A stretch of DNA of 49,700 bases, taken from NCBI GenBank assembly GCA_028287115.1, contig JAQBQF010000107.1, forward strand, positions 1 to 49,700, read 5' to 3'. Source of the DNA: Myxococcales bacterium (GTDB taxonomy: Bacteria; Myxococcota_A; Polyangia; Haliangiales; Haliangiaceae). The translations under genes and the position numbers were made by a program. Shown here in pieces: positions 16,675 through 27,000 of this stretch; the first letter of the stretch is position 1, and each line of letters begins with the position of its first letter. The notes beneath the pieces were generated by a model. That model saw only the letters and a list, made by a program, of their open reading frames with translations, was not told the DNA's origin and ran no database searches.

Positions 16675-16818
16675 TCAGCGAGAGATCGGGACGCAGACTC
16701 CAGCGAAGCCGAATCCATCCGACAGCTCTGAAGACAACGGCTCGAAGTAGGCTCGACGCTCACTGTCCACGCGGCGCACGAGCGCGATTGCGGACACCGC
16801 GACGAACGCCGCGATCAC
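16675..16818 (-). CDS. possible 47-residue membrane peptide coupled to the esterase gene
   Basis: A GTG overlaps the TGA of the upstream esterase gene (GTGA arrangement, 16815-16818), the usual form of translational coupling. The product starts with a membrane segment (VIAAFVAVSAIALV) followed by a charged part (RRVDSERRAYFEPLSSELSD). It stops just where a different frame opens into another membrane helix, so it could be the first half of a frameshifted membrane protein. No homologue is recognised. Confidence 0.35.
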   Translation of the reverse strand: MIAAFVAVSAIALVRRVDSERRAYFEPLSSELSDGFGFAGVCVPISR

Positions 16819-17774
16819 CAGGCGTGATCTTTAAAGAACTGCCACTCGAGCTGCGTCGCGCTCTCGTAGCCGCCGCACGCAAACAGCGAAGTGCCCGCGC
16901 CGCCGGCCCAGCAATGGCCCATGCCGGCGAACGTGCAGATCTCGACCTGGCCATCGGTGGGGCAGCCATCATAGATCTCGCACGAACCGCCTCTGACCGT
17001 GATCTTGTGCATCGTCGTCGCGCAGCCGTTCTTCGCGGCCCACGCGGTCGCGGAAGGCGTGACGCCTTGCACGGGCGGGCTCGCCGGATCGTCGCAGCCG
17101 ACGGGAATCACGCCATCCGAGAGGCCGTGAAAGATGATGATCGGACGGCGCGCGTTCGTGCAGGCGGTCAGTGAATGGGTGCCACCCGAGTGCGGCGCCA
17201 CGGCGCGAATGTCGGGTCGCATGCAGCCGGCCTCGTGCGAGAAGTAGCCACCCATCGAAAAGCCACTGACGTAGACATGCTGCGCATCGAGGCACTGATC
17301 GCTGGAGATCTCGGCTTTCATCGCGTCGAGAAACGCGTTGTCATCGCCGGTCGCCGAGGGTGGCGGACCAAAGAAGCTCGAGCACACGTTGCTGCCGACG
17401 TTCCACGGAGCGCTGTTCGAATTCGGTCCGCCTTCGCCGTCCGGATACGCGACCGCGATGTGCTCCGAGTCGGCGAGTGTGTTGTAGCCGGTGACGTCGT
17501 ACATGTCCTGACCCGACATCGTGTAGCCGTGCATCATGAACACGAGCGGGATCGGCGTCTGCGGATCGACCATCGGCGGCAAGTACACGAGGTACGTGCG
17601 ATCGAGATTCGCGACGTGCACCATACGGTGGCTCAGCGAGCGCATGCCACTGCGCATCCCGCAAGGCCCTGAATCGGGGAACGGCACCGACGTGTCGCTG
17701 CCACCAGCATCGCCGGCCGACACCGCATTGCTCGAGCCACACGCGACGAGGACCAGCAGGACAAAGGCACGCAC
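16815..17774 (-). CDS. PHB depolymerase/feruloyl esterase-like secreted lipoprotein
   Basis: The GTG at 17774 is chosen because it opens directly onto a lipobox (RAFVLLVLVACGSSN); the frame extends to 17825 without a better start. The 319-residue alpha/beta hydrolase has the LpqC/PHB-depolymerase pattern: PLVFMMHGYTMSGQDMYDVT (oxyanion region), the nucleophile elbow VSGFSMGGYFSHEAG (Ser near residue 172), the acid in HGLSDGVIPVGC and the His in GMGHCWAGG. Several cysteines (CSSFFG, DQCLDA, GCMRP, SCEIYDGC) suggest disulfides in an exported enzyme. Likely substrates are polyesters or feruloylated polysaccharides. Confidence 0.88.
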   Translation of the reverse strand: MRAFVLLVLVACGSSNAVSAGDAGGSDTSVPFPDSGPCGMRSGMRSLSHRMVHVANLDRTYLVYLPPMVDPQTPIPLVFMMHGYTMSGQDMYDVTGYNTLADSEHIAVAYPDGEGGPNSNSAPWNVGSNVCSSFFGPPPSATGDDNAFLDAMKAEISSDQCLDAQHVYVSGFSMGGYFSHEAGCMRPDIRAVAPHSGGTHSLTACTNARRPIIIFHGLSDGVIPVGCDDPASPPVQGVTPSATAWAAKNGCATTMHKITVRGGSCEIYDGCPTDGQVEICTFAGMGHCWAGGAGTSLFACGGYESATQLEWQFFKDHAW

Positions 17775-17879
17775 GGGCCGACTGTACACATACGCGAAGC
17801 AGCGATCCTCTAAGATCGTGTGCACGCAGACGCTCGTGCGCGGCCGCGGCTGACTCTAGTTTTGGTATCGTCGGAGGCG

Positions 17880-18800
17880 ATGTCCAAAGTGACGCCGGAC
17901 CCGTTCTTCCTGAGTTTTCGCGCGCTGGTCGAGGAGTACAAGGCACTCGCGACCGGCGAATGCAACGAGGCTCGCGCAACGAGCTCGCGCGTCGCCGCGT
18001 ACATCGACGCGCAGCTCGCGATGATCGAGGAGCTCAAGGCGCGCGAGCAGGCGGGCCGTCCGGTCCCACACGCCTCGGAGGCCGTCGTGTTGATGACCGG
18101 GCTCCAGGGATACACGCTACTGCAGCGAGCGCCCTGGCTCGACGCAGACGTGCGCGCGCGGCTCGAGACGCTGGCGGGCTGGCCGATGTACCTGGAGCGC
18201 GGCCCATACAGGTTCACCGCCGACTTCGGGACGCATCACCAGCTGCGGTGGGCGAAGGAGTATGCCGCGATCGCACATCGTCCGAGCCTCCGTGCCGTCG
18301 AGATCGGCGTGTTTGAAGGCATGACCTCGACGTGGCTTCTCGACAACGTCCTCACGGACCCGACGTCGCGTCTGATCTGCGTGGACGCGTTCGAGCCGCC
18401 GCGTAACGTCGACAACTATGCGTTCGCGCGCCGCGCCAACGCGCCGACGCCGGAGCAGCTGTTCGACGCGAACATCGCCGCCTCGAGCGGCGCGAGCAAG
18501 GTGCAGAAGATCGCGGCGTACTCGGGCGTCGCGCTACGTACGTTGCCCGTTGACACATTCGACCTGGTCTACGTCGACGGATCGCACCTCGCGCCCGACG
18601 TGCTCGAGGACGCGATCCTGGTCTGGCGAATGCTCAAGGTGGGCGCGCTCGTCACGTTCGACGACTACGGCTGGGAGCTGCCGGTCGATCCGCTCGAGCG
18701 GCCGCAGCCCGCGCTCGACGCATTCATGACGATCTTCGCGGGAAAGTTCGAGCTCGTCCACAAGAGCTGGCAGCTCACGCTGCGCAAGCTGCGCGCGTGA
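17880..18800 (+). CDS. class I SAM-dependent methyltransferase
   Basis: 306 residues. The ATG at 17880 follows GGAGG, although the spacing is only two bases; the frame is open from 17820 but has no better start. AdoMet motif I is VEIGVFEGMTSTWLLDNVL (near residue 141), followed by LICVDAFEPP (acidic loop), DLVYVDGSHLAPDVLEDAI and VGALVTFDDYGW. The YVDGSH and DDY blocks are typical of the Methyltransf_24/cephalosporin-hydroxylase-like group that modifies sugars or small metabolites. The N-terminal 130 residues are helical and not recognised. Substrate unknown. Confidence 0.82.
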   Translation: MSKVTPDPFFLSFRALVEEYKALATGECNEARATSSRVAAYIDAQLAMIEELKAREQAGRPVPHASEAVVLMTGLQGYTLLQRAPWLDADVRARLETLAGWPMYLERGPYRFTADFGTHHQLRWAKEYAAIAHRPSLRAVEIGVFEGMTSTWLLDNVLTDPTSRLICVDAFEPPRNVDNYAFARRANAPTPEQLFDANIAASSGASKVQKIAAYSGVALRTLPVDTFDLVYVDGSHLAPDVLEDAILVWRMLKVGALVTFDDYGWELPVDPLERPQPALDAFMTIFAGKFELVHKSWQLTLRKLRA

Positions 18801-18960
18801 ACGCGATGGGCAGGACCATCAACTCACATCGAAGCGGCCGGAGATTGTCCATGTGCCGCACGCAGCAATGACGTAGCGACGTCGGCGCACGCGAGGGTCT
18901 CCGAAATCTCGGGATTATTGCGTCCCGCGCACGGCATCTCGCGTGCAGCGCGGGGCGCGC

Positions 18961-20571
18961 ATGCGGAACTTCCAGTGGCTCGGACTGCATCTCGGAGGTC
19001 TCATGGTCGCCACTCTCGCCGTCGGATGCGGCGACGATCCTACCACTCCCCCGATTGGCGATGGAACTGTTTACAACCCGTACCCCCCGGGTCTGCTTCC
19101 AGCCGATCTTCAATCCGAGATCGATCGCGTGACTGCGGAGATCGATACGATCTTCCAGAGGGCGCTCGCGCAATGGAAGGCAACACCGTCTCCGACGGTG
19201 GCCGGTAATCCGCCAATTCTACAGGACACTGGAATGAAGCTCGTCCAGATCCTTGGCAAGCTCGAGCTGTTCGACAAAACGATCTCCGTCAACGGCAATG
19301 TGGCCTGCACCTTCTGCCACATGCCGTATACGGGCTTTAGTGGTCCCATTTCATCTGTGAATGCCACCGTCGTGGCGTATCCCGGATCCGTGCACTTCCG
19401 GTTCGGCAAACGAAAGCCGCAGGCGTACACGTATTCACCGTTCTATCCCGCACTCGATTTCAACCAAACGCAGCAGGATTTCTACGGAGGTAATTTCTGG
19501 GATCTGCGTGCCACCGGCTACAAAATCCAGAGTGCCGATGCGGAGCAGGCACAGCACCCGGTCGTGGATACCCAGGAGCATGGCTTCCCCGACACCGCGT
19601 GCGTCGTGTTCCGGCTGTCGCAGAGCCCGTACAGGCCGCTGTTCGAATTGATCTGGGGCATAGAAGCATTTCAGATCGCGTTCCCGAGCGACACCGAGAG
19701 AGTCTGCACGACGCCGGGTGGTGCGGCCGTTCTCAACGGGAATCCGACCCCGGTGGCCCTCAGCACGGCAGACCGCGGGCGGTCAAACGCGACGTTTGAT
19801 GAATTCGCGCTGTCGATCAGCGCGTACGAGCGCTCGGAGGATGTCAGCGCGTTCTCATCGAAGTTCGATGCCTTCTTGGCAGGCAAGGCACAATTGACCG
19901 CGGACGAGATGGCTGGCTGGCAGCTGTTCCGAGGCAAAGGGGTCTGTAATACATGTCACGTGGACGGAACAGAGAACAGCACGACACCAATCACGAAGGC
20001 GAACATCGCGCAGGTGGCGCCATTGTTCACGGACTTCACGTCGTCAAACCTTGGTGTTCCGAAGAACTTGAGTGACCCGATCTACTTCGAGAATGTTCCG
20101 GACTCCTTTGGATTCACTCCGAATCCTGCCGGCGCGGCCTTTGTAGACTTGGGAGTGGGATTCTTCCTGCGTAGTCAGGCCGGCGGGATCAATCCGAACT
20201 CCGACTGGACCGGACTCGCGCCGCTCTTCGACGGAAAGATGCAGACAGCGACAACGCGCAATGCGGATATGCGACCGTGCCCGACCTTCGTGAAATCGTA
20301 CATGCACAATGGGTATCTGAAGAGTCTGAAAGAGGTCGTCCACTTCTATAATACGCGCGACAAGTTTGCCTCGGCCAGCTGCACTCCCCAGACGGAGAAG
20401 GTCACGTGCTGGCCACCTCCCGAGGTCAGCGCGAACAAAGATATGACCATCGGTAACCTCGGCTTGACGGACGCCGAAGAGAATCAGATCGTCGCCTTCC
20501 TTCAAACACTCACGGATGGCTTTACGAGACCTTATACCGACTTTGACACTTTCACGGGAACTTGCCCATAG
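18961..20571 (+). CDS. di-heme cytochrome c peroxidase/MauG-like lipoprotein
   Basis: 536 residues from the ATG at 18961, which leads into a lipobox (LHLGGLMVATLAVGC). Two heme c motifs are present: CTFCH at about residue 116 and CNTCH at about residue 329, the order and spacing of the bacterial CcP/MauG family, here with insertions that make the protein longer than the usual 350 residues. Around the hemes are FFxN-type and NADMRPCPTFVKSYMHNGYL segments with the distal ligands. The role is peroxide reduction or oxidation of an exported partner. Codon use is visibly richer in A/T than the flanking genes, which suggests acquisition by transfer. Confidence 0.88.
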   Translation: MRNFQWLGLHLGGLMVATLAVGCGDDPTTPPIGDGTVYNPYPPGLLPADLQSEIDRVTAEIDTIFQRALAQWKATPSPTVAGNPPILQDTGMKLVQILGKLELFDKTISVNGNVACTFCHMPYTGFSGPISSVNATVVAYPGSVHFRFGKRKPQAYTYSPFYPALDFNQTQQDFYGGNFWDLRATGYKIQSADAEQAQHPVVDTQEHGFPDTACVVFRLSQSPYRPLFELIWGIEAFQIAFPSDTERVCTTPGGAAVLNGNPTPVALSTADRGRSNATFDEFALSISAYERSEDVSAFSSKFDAFLAGKAQLTADEMAGWQLFRGKGVCNTCHVDGTENSTTPITKANIAQVAPLFTDFTSSNLGVPKNLSDPIYFENVPDSFGFTPNPAGAAFVDLGVGFFLRSQAGGINPNSDWTGLAPLFDGKMQTATTRNADMRPCPTFVKSYMHNGYLKSLKEVVHFYNTRDKFASASCTPQTEKVTCWPPPEVSANKDMTIGNLGLTDAEENQIVAFLQTLTDGFTRPYTDFDTFTGTCP

Positions 20572-20579
20572 GTCTCGTC

Positions 20580-21005
20580 GTGCGCACAACGCTACTGACA
20601 ATTGTCATGATTGGTGCCAACAGCCTGATCCCGTCGGGTCCGGCCGAGGCACAGGAGCGACGGGCGGAAGTACGGTCCAGACGAATCAAGATCGTGAAGC
20701 CGCCGGTACTCGAATCAGCCACGAATGACGCCGCGGTCATCAGGTGGACCGACACGACCGGCGGCGGCACGCACAAGCACTATGGAATCGTTCGATACGG
20801 TACCGATCCGAAGCACCTCGACCGGACGGCAAGATCGCCGATCAAATGCAAGAAGACCGAGCCGTCCCTGACCTACCGCGTGTGGATCGACGGGCTCGCG
20901 CCGAAGACGACCTACTACTACACGGTCGACGCTGCACAGGCCGACGGCATCGGCATGGGACTGAAGAGCCCTGTCAACAAGTTCACGACACGGCCAGGCC
21001 CATAA
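20580..21005 (+). CDS. secreted FN3-like domain protein
   Basis: The GTG at 20580 is preferred: it starts a signal peptide (VRTTLLTIVMIGANSLIPSG, cleavage near AEA-QE), with AGG nine bases upstream. A TTG at 20562 would overlap the peroxidase stop. The 141-residue product has one fibronectin-III or purple-acid-phosphatase-N-like domain: NDAAVIRWTDTTGG, HYGIVRYGTDP, then TYRVWIDGLAPKTTYYYTVD and NKFTTRPGP. Such domains bind partners or position catalytic domains. It follows the peroxidase gene by eight bases, so both exported proteins probably act together. Confidence 0.72.
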   Translation: MRTTLLTIVMIGANSLIPSGPAEAQERRAEVRSRRIKIVKPPVLESATNDAAVIRWTDTTGGGTHKHYGIVRYGTDPKHLDRTARSPIKCKKTEPSLTYRVWIDGLAPKTTYYYTVDAAQADGIGMGLKSPVNKFTTRPGP

Positions 21006-21018
21006 GCTCCGCGCGAAG

Positions 21019-21951
21019 TCACGTCCTGCCGGGGCCGAGCCACTCCGGGTGCTGCGTCGTGGAATCGAACTGGTCGCTGGTCTTGTACTTCTCGAACGCA
21101 CCGCGCTGTGCGGACGCGGCCGATCTCGCGAGCAAGCTCGCCACTTGGTCCGGCGGCAGCGGCCGGAACGTGCGCGCGGCGGTCAGCGCCTGCTCGAGGA
21201 TCGGCATCGAATCGCATCCCGTGATCACGACGCTGGTCGGGAGGTTCATCGCGTAGTGCAGACATTCGATCGGCGTCACCACCCCGCTCTCGAGGATGAT
21301 GTGATCACCCATCGCCTTCATGCCGAGGACGCCGATCTCGTGTTCGACCAGCACCGGCAGCACGCGCTTCTCGAAGCTGTCGTAATGCGCGTCCATGACG
21401 TTGAGCGGCATCTGAACGGTATCGAACCGAAACGTATGACGGCTCGCCGTCTCGAGCATCTTCAGGTGGATGGCGGGACTCTTGTGCCCGGTGAAGCCGA
21501 TGAATCGCGTCTTACCGGCACGCTTCGCCTCGAGCACCGCCTCGAGCGCACCGCCGCCCTCGAAGATCCGGTCGGGATCGTCGGTGTGGATGATCTCGTG
21601 CAGCTGCAGCAGGTCGACGTGGTCCGTGCGCAGCCGCGACAACGATTCGTCGATCTGCTGCATCGCGGTCTCGCGATCCCGTCCGTCGATCTTCGTCATC
21701 AGGAATGCGCGCTCGCGATAACCATCCTGGAGGGCCTTACCGACGCGGAGCTCGCTGTTGCCTTCGTTGTAGTCCCACGAGTTGTCGAGAAAATTGATGC
21801 CGTTATCGAGGGCGGTGCGGACGATGCGAATGGCTTCGGCCTCGTCGAGGTACGGCTTGCCGATATGAAAGCCGCCGATCCCGACGATCGAGACTTTCTC
21901 ACCGGTTCGCCCGAGCTTTCGGTATGGGACTTCCCCTCGCAGATCGGTCAT
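21019..21951 (-). CDS. aldo/keto reductase
   Basis: 310 residues. The ATG at 21951 has GGAGG seven bases upstream. The TIM-barrel AKR landmarks are present: the N-terminal YRKLGRTGEKVSIVGIGG, the catalytic Asp/Tyr in NFLDNSWDYNEGNSELRVGK, Lys in AFLMTKIDG and His in VDLLQLHEI. The NADP-binding C-terminal region includes SVVITGCDSM. The C-terminus (QRGAFEKYKTSDQFDSTTQHP) is typical of the AKR group found beside ferredoxin-like or stress genes. It lies 67 bases downstream of an efflux-pump gene on the same strand and is probably in one operon. Confidence 0.9.
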   Translation of the reverse strand: MTDLRGEVPYRKLGRTGEKVSIVGIGGFHIGKPYLDEAEAIRIVRTALDNGINFLDNSWDYNEGNSELRVGKALQDGYRERAFLMTKIDGRDRETAMQQIDESLSRLRTDHVDLLQLHEIIHTDDPDRIFEGGGALEAVLEAKRAGKTRFIGFTGHKSPAIHLKMLETASRHTFRFDTVQMPLNVMDAHYDSFEKRVLPVLVEHEIGVLGMKAMGDHIILESGVVTPIECLHYAMNLPTSVVITGCDSMPILEQALTAARTFRPLPPDQVASLLARSAASAQRGAFEKYKTSDQFDSTTQHPEWLGPGRT

Positions 21952-22018
21952 GTGGTGCCTCCGCGATCTCCTCCGTGCGAGGCCAATGCCAGATGCACCG
22001 GGAGCGGAGCGTGTCTCA

Positions 22019-23458
22019 CTAGGATCGCTTCCCGCGCCCGAGCGCCGCGAGCACACCGAGTGCTGCGAGGACGGCGCACACGATGAAGGCTGTACGCAAG
22101 CTGGTGACAAACGTCTGCTCCAGCGCCTGCAGCTGCTCGCCGCCCAGCGTGCGGCCGTTTTCCAGGGCCGCACCCGCCGCCGCGCCGCCGAGGCTCGCGA
22201 ACACCGCGCCCGCCACCGCGATGCTGAGGCTCTGACCGAACACGCGCGCGGTGGCCAGCGTGCCTGACGCAACACCTTGCTCGTCGTGCGGCGCGGCTTC
22301 CATGACCGCGCGTGTGTTGGGCGACTGAAACAACCCTTGACCGATCCCGGTGACGATCAAACATGCCACGAGGTAGGCGATCGAGCTGGCACGGTCGAGC
22401 TCGCTCAGCATCAGCAGGCCCGCGCACGAGATCGCAAGCCCCACCGGCGCGAGCCACCGCGATCCCACACGATCCGCGAGCGTCCCGCTGAGCGGTGCAA
22501 CGACCGCGATCGTCAGCGACAACGGCGTGAGCAGCAGCCCCGACGTTTGGGCGTTGTAGCCCTGCAATTCCTCGAGGTAGAACGGCAACAAGAAGCCGAC
22601 CGCGAACAGCGCCAGCATGGAGAGCATGAAGCTGACGTTCGCGAGCACGAAGACTCGGTTGCGTAGCAAGTCTGGCCTCAGGACAGGAGCGGGCACCCGC
22701 CGCTCGACATGAGCCGCGCCGGCCAGCGCAGCGATCGCGATAGCGATGGACCCAACGACGCGAAGCGACGTCCAACCCCATTCCTGTCCGAACGAGAGAC
22801 TGATGGTCAGCGCGGCAATTCCGACCGCGATCAACGCGGCACCCGGGAGATCGAAGTGCTGGCGCTCGAAGTGGGCACGCTCGGTCAGCTGATGCCACGC
22901 GGCGAGCATCGCTAGCGCGCCGATCGGTACATTCACGTAGAAGATCCACCGCCAGCTCAGCGCCTGCGTCAGGATCCCGCCCACCGTCGGCCCCACGCTG
23001 ACGCCGAGCGCCAACAGGACCATGTTGATGCCGAGCGCGCGCCCACGCTCGGCAGCCGGGAAGGAACGCGTGATCATCGCGACGTTGACCGACAGGATCC
23101 CGGCCGCCCCCAGGCCCTGAAAGCAACGCGCAGCGATCAACGCGCCGAGCGAAGGCGCGGCGCCGCACAGCGCGGAACCGAGCGTGAAGACGGCAAGACC
23201 CGCGAGAAACACCGGCTTGCGTCCCAGCATGTCGGCCAGTCGTCCAAAGCTGAGCAAGAAGGTCGCGATGACGACGAGGTAGCCGATCAAGACCCACTCG
23301 ATCGTGCCCGAGAGCTGGACACCAAACGCGCGCGCGATCGAGGGCAGGCCGATGTTGACGATCGAGGAGTCCAGCGTCGTCATGAAGGTCGCAGTCCCCG
23401 AAAGGGCCAGCACGACCCACTTGTTCGCGCGCTCTGCTTCATCGACCGGCGTCGCCAT
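22019..23458 (-). CDS. DHA2-type (EmrB/QacA) 14-helix MFS efflux transporter
   Basis: 479 residues from the ATG at 23458; the frame is open further upstream but the extension is Arg/Ser-rich and has no transporter sequence. DHA2 hallmarks: motif D1 in TTLDSSIVNIGLPSIARAFG, motif A in GRLADMLGRKPVFLAG, motif C in LALGVSVGPTVGGILTQ followed by SWRWIFYVNVPIG. About 14 hydrophobic segments are visible. It should export drugs or toxic lipophilic compounds by proton antiport. The aldo/keto reductase downstream could detoxify the same compounds; this is inference. Confidence 0.92.
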   Translation of the reverse strand: MATPVDEAERANKWVVLALSGTATFMTTLDSSIVNIGLPSIARAFGVQLSGTIEWVLIGYLVVIATFLLSFGRLADMLGRKPVFLAGLAVFTLGSALCGAAPSLGALIAARCFQGLGAAGILSVNVAMITRSFPAAERGRALGINMVLLALGVSVGPTVGGILTQALSWRWIFYVNVPIGALAMLAAWHQLTERAHFERQHFDLPGAALIAVGIAALTISLSFGQEWGWTSLRVVGSIAIAIAALAGAAHVERRVPAPVLRPDLLRNRVFVLANVSFMLSMLALFAVGFLLPFYLEELQGYNAQTSGLLLTPLSLTIAVVAPLSGTLADRVGSRWLAPVGLAISCAGLLMLSELDRASSIAYLVACLIVTGIGQGLFQSPNTRAVMEAAPHDEQGVASGTLATARVFGQSLSIAVAGAVFASLGGAAAGAALENGRTLGGEQLQALEQTFVTSLRTAFIVCAVLAALGVLAALGRGKRS

Positions 23459-24061
23459 TGCAACGTCGGCGTGTGCATGGCGAGAGGCGGCCTGCGGGCA
23501 GAGTGAAGATGAGACGAACAGCGCGATCCGAGCCGATCGTGGCGGACACGGCTCCGCGCCGCCGCGTGCGGCATCGGGGTCGCCGGGCGAAGTCGCCGCA
23601 ACTGACTCGCGCCGGCATCCTTGCTTTCTGTCGACTGGCTTGGTCTCGTTCACCTGCGGTCACGTCGCAGGCAGCGCCGCGTACGATCTGCGCCGCGTCC
23701 GATGCGGCAACCTGCGACGACTGCGAGTTTGTCCTGGAGCACGAGAGCTGAAGCACTTCTCTCCATCGCGGATTCCTCCATCGCTCCGATCTTGCAACTC
23801 CGTATCCACGCGGCCGAACGACTCGGACAGTTCGTAGCCAGACCGTCGGAGCTTCGCGGTGCCACGATCATGCGAATGCGCAGCTGCTTGCTTGAACGAA
23901 CGCGGCTGCGCGTACGAACGCAACGTATCGGCCGCGGGTTCTTGCACGTGAAGAACAGAGGGATCCACGCTAGTTCGAGCGCGAATGCATGGTGTTGCCG
24001 GCAACCTGAGGCCACCACCCCCAATAGCGAGGCGCCGGGAGGGTCTGCATAATCGCGCGCG
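23459..24061. other. 603-base intergenic region without a convincing gene
   Basis: Open frames exist on both strands but all have Arg/Ser-rich, shadow-like products, and none has a ribosome-binding site. The stretch separates the divergent efflux gene and repeat lipoprotein gene, so it should contain both promoters. Two symmetric sites near its right end are listed separately. Confidence 0.5.
23938..24005. promoter_or_regulatory. two symmetric sites upstream of the repeat lipoprotein gene
   Basis: GTTCTTGCACGTGAAGAAC (23938-23956) has six-base complementary arms around a CACGTG centre, and GTTGCCGGCAAC (23994-24005) is a perfect 12-base palindrome. They lie 124 and 68 bases before the start at 24062, a position suited to operator sites. 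No regulator is identified, and short palindromes occur by chance in GC-rich DNA. Confidence 0.3.
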
Positions 24062-27000
24062 ATGTTGCAGATTCGTCGCGTAGTTTTCTTGACGTGCATG
24101 ATCGTGGTCGTCGCATGCGGTAACAGCAACCACGGCACGCCCGACGCTGCCTTGATCCGGCCCGATACCGGTCCTGCGTTGCCGCAATGCTCGGACGGCA
24201 AGGATAACGACGGCGACGGCAAGATCGATTACCCAAACGATCCGGGTTGCAGCGTGCCCAACGCCGACGACGAATCGGACGACTGTCCGGACGGCGCGCA
24301 TTGCCCGCAGTGCGGCAACGGGATGGACGACGACATGAACGGGTTGATGGACTACCCGAACGATCCGTCGTGCTCGTCGGCCGCCGATGATCAGGAGTAC
24401 ATGCACAACCCGGTCGCGTGCGGCGCTGGCCTCACGATCAAGGACGTGCCGGTCACCGGCTTCGATGCGGTCACGCTCGACATGGCGAGCCAGTCGGCCG
24501 TCATGTCGTCGTGCGGTGGTGGCAACAACTCGCTCGCGTATGCGTACGAGCTCCACATCCCGCACCCGACGGTGCTTGTCGCGACCACCGACGACCCTCT
24601 GACCACCGCGGACACCGTGCTCGACCTGCGCACCTCGATGTGCAGCGACCCGGGATCCGAGATCGTCTGCAACAACGACATCAGCACGACCAACAAGCAC
24701 TCGACCATCAACCAGCTCGTCGCCCCCGGCATCTACTATTTGATCGTCGAGGGCGCGAACAGCTCGGTCTCCGGCATGTACACCCTCCACGTCAGCTTCT
24801 TCCTGCCGCAGGGCTCGACGTGCACGGATACGTCGGAGTGCGGGCCCGGTCTGGTCTGTCGCGTCCCGCTCGGGCAGACCGGCATGGTGTGCACCAAGCC
24901 GATGTGCAACGACGGCGTCGATGACGACGGCGACGGCAAGAACGACTACCCGGACGATCCCGGCTGCACGAGCCCGTCGGACAACGACGAGACCGACGAC
25001 TGCCCGAGCGGCCCGAACTGCCCGCAATGCGGCAACGGCATCGACGACGACGGCGACACGCACATCGACTATCCGGCCGACCCCACGTGCCTCAGCGCGT
25101 CGGGCACGACCGAAGCGTGTCCGAGCCACGAACCGGTCGCCATCATCACGACGCCGATGACGTCGGGGGACACGTCACTGGCGACCGACGACTCGAAGCC
25201 GGCGTGTGCGCTGTCGACCGCACACGCGCCGGACCTGATGTATCGCCTCGATCTTCCCGCGACGACGGTCCTTCGCCTCAACCTGACTACGCCAACATTC
25301 TGGGATACTGTGACGGCGCTTTATAACTCGACGTGTGGAGGCACGGCGGTGTCCTGTAGCGATCCGCTGAACATGACCGTCAACAACCTCGCCGCGGGTA
25401 CGTACTACTTCCTCGTCGACGGCTGGAATAATGGTTCGGGCGCGTTCACGATCAACGTCTCCGGTAACATTGCGAACGGTCAAAGCTGCGAGAGCGCTCT
25501 CGCGCAATCGGGCGCGCTGACCTGTGGAGCCGGCTACGCCTGTAATGGAACGATGGGCTCGCGGACGTGCACGCCGGCCGCATGCCACGACGGCATCGAC
25601 AACGACGGCGACGGCAAGACCGACTTCCCGCTCGATCCGGGCTGTACGAACATCAGTGACAACGACGAAACCGACGGCTGCCCGAGCGGTCCGACCTGCC
25701 CGCAGTGCAGCAACGGCATCGACGACGACGGCGACGGTCGCATCGACTACCCGACCGATACGACGTGTACGTCCGCCGCCGGGACGAGCGAGGCCTGCGT
25801 GACGAGCGAGCCGATCATGACGATCACCACGGCGATGACGATGGGTGACACGACCAACGCGACCAACGACGTCAGGCCGTCGTGCAGCTCGACGTTTGCG
25901 ACCGCCCCCGACCTGACCTACCGGCTCGATCTCCCGAAGATGAGCTCCTTGAGCCTCAACCTGACTACGCCAACATTCTGGGACACGGTGAGCGCGCTCT
26001 ACAACTCGACGTGCGGCCCCGCGTCGCTCGTGTGTAGCGATCCGCTCAACCTCTCGGCCTCGAATCTCGCCGCAGGGACGTACTATTTCGTCGTCGACGG
26101 ATGGTCTAGTGGTCGCGGCCCGTTCACGATCAACACGTCAGGCGTGATCGCGTTTGACGGCAGCTGCGAAGGACCGCTCGCCCAGGCCGGGGCGTTCACC
26201 TGCGCCGCGGGCAGTACCTGCAGCGGCACCCCGGGCTCCAGGACCTGCGTCCGGCCGCAATGCTCCGACGGTGTCGACAACGACGCGGACGGCAAGGTGG
26301 ACTACCCGAACGATCCCGGCTGCACGAGCCTCATGGACAACGACGAGACCGACGATTGTCCGAGCGGTCCGAACTGCCCGCAGTGCGGCAACGGGATCGA
26401 CGACGACGCCAACGGTCGAATCGACTATCCGGTCGACACGAACTGCACCTCCGCGTCTGGCCCCGTCGAACGCGTGTGTCCCACGGAGCAGGACATGTTT
26501 GTCCCGATCACGACGGGAACGACCATGGACACCCTGGTGGGAGCTCACGACGATCACAATCCGAGCTGCGGTGCTGACGGTGGACCCGACCGGCTCTACT
26601 CGTTGACGATTCCGGCGCTCAAGACCCTGCGGCTCGACACCAACAACACGAGCTTCGACACGCTCCTGTCGCTGATGACGGCAGCGTGCAACGAGCCGAG
26701 CCTTCAGTGCGACGACAACAGTGGCGCCACCCCAGGTGCTTCCAAGATCGTCCAGACCAACGTCGCCGCCGGCACCTACGTCGTCGCGGTCGATGCGGCC
26801 AGCTCGACGACCGTCCTCGGTAACTACAACCTCCACGTCTCGGGTGTGCTCACGAACGGTGCGAGCTGCGAGCCCGCCGACACGCTCAACGGCGCCTTGG
26901 TGTGCGACGTGCTCGCGCCGTGTTCGGGCACGGTGGGCTCGATGCATTGCACGCTTCCCGCGTGCAGTGACGGCATCGACAACGATCTCGACGGACTGAC

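Noticed and set aside
15260..16750. 496-codon open frame on the plus strand
   Set aside because: It crosses the antisense of the DJ-1/PfpI gene and the gene-poor stretch, with no recognisable domain and no ribosome-binding site.
23621..24052. 143-codon open frame before the repeat lipoprotein gene
   Set aside because: Arg/Ser-rich composition, no ribosome-binding site and no recognisable family.
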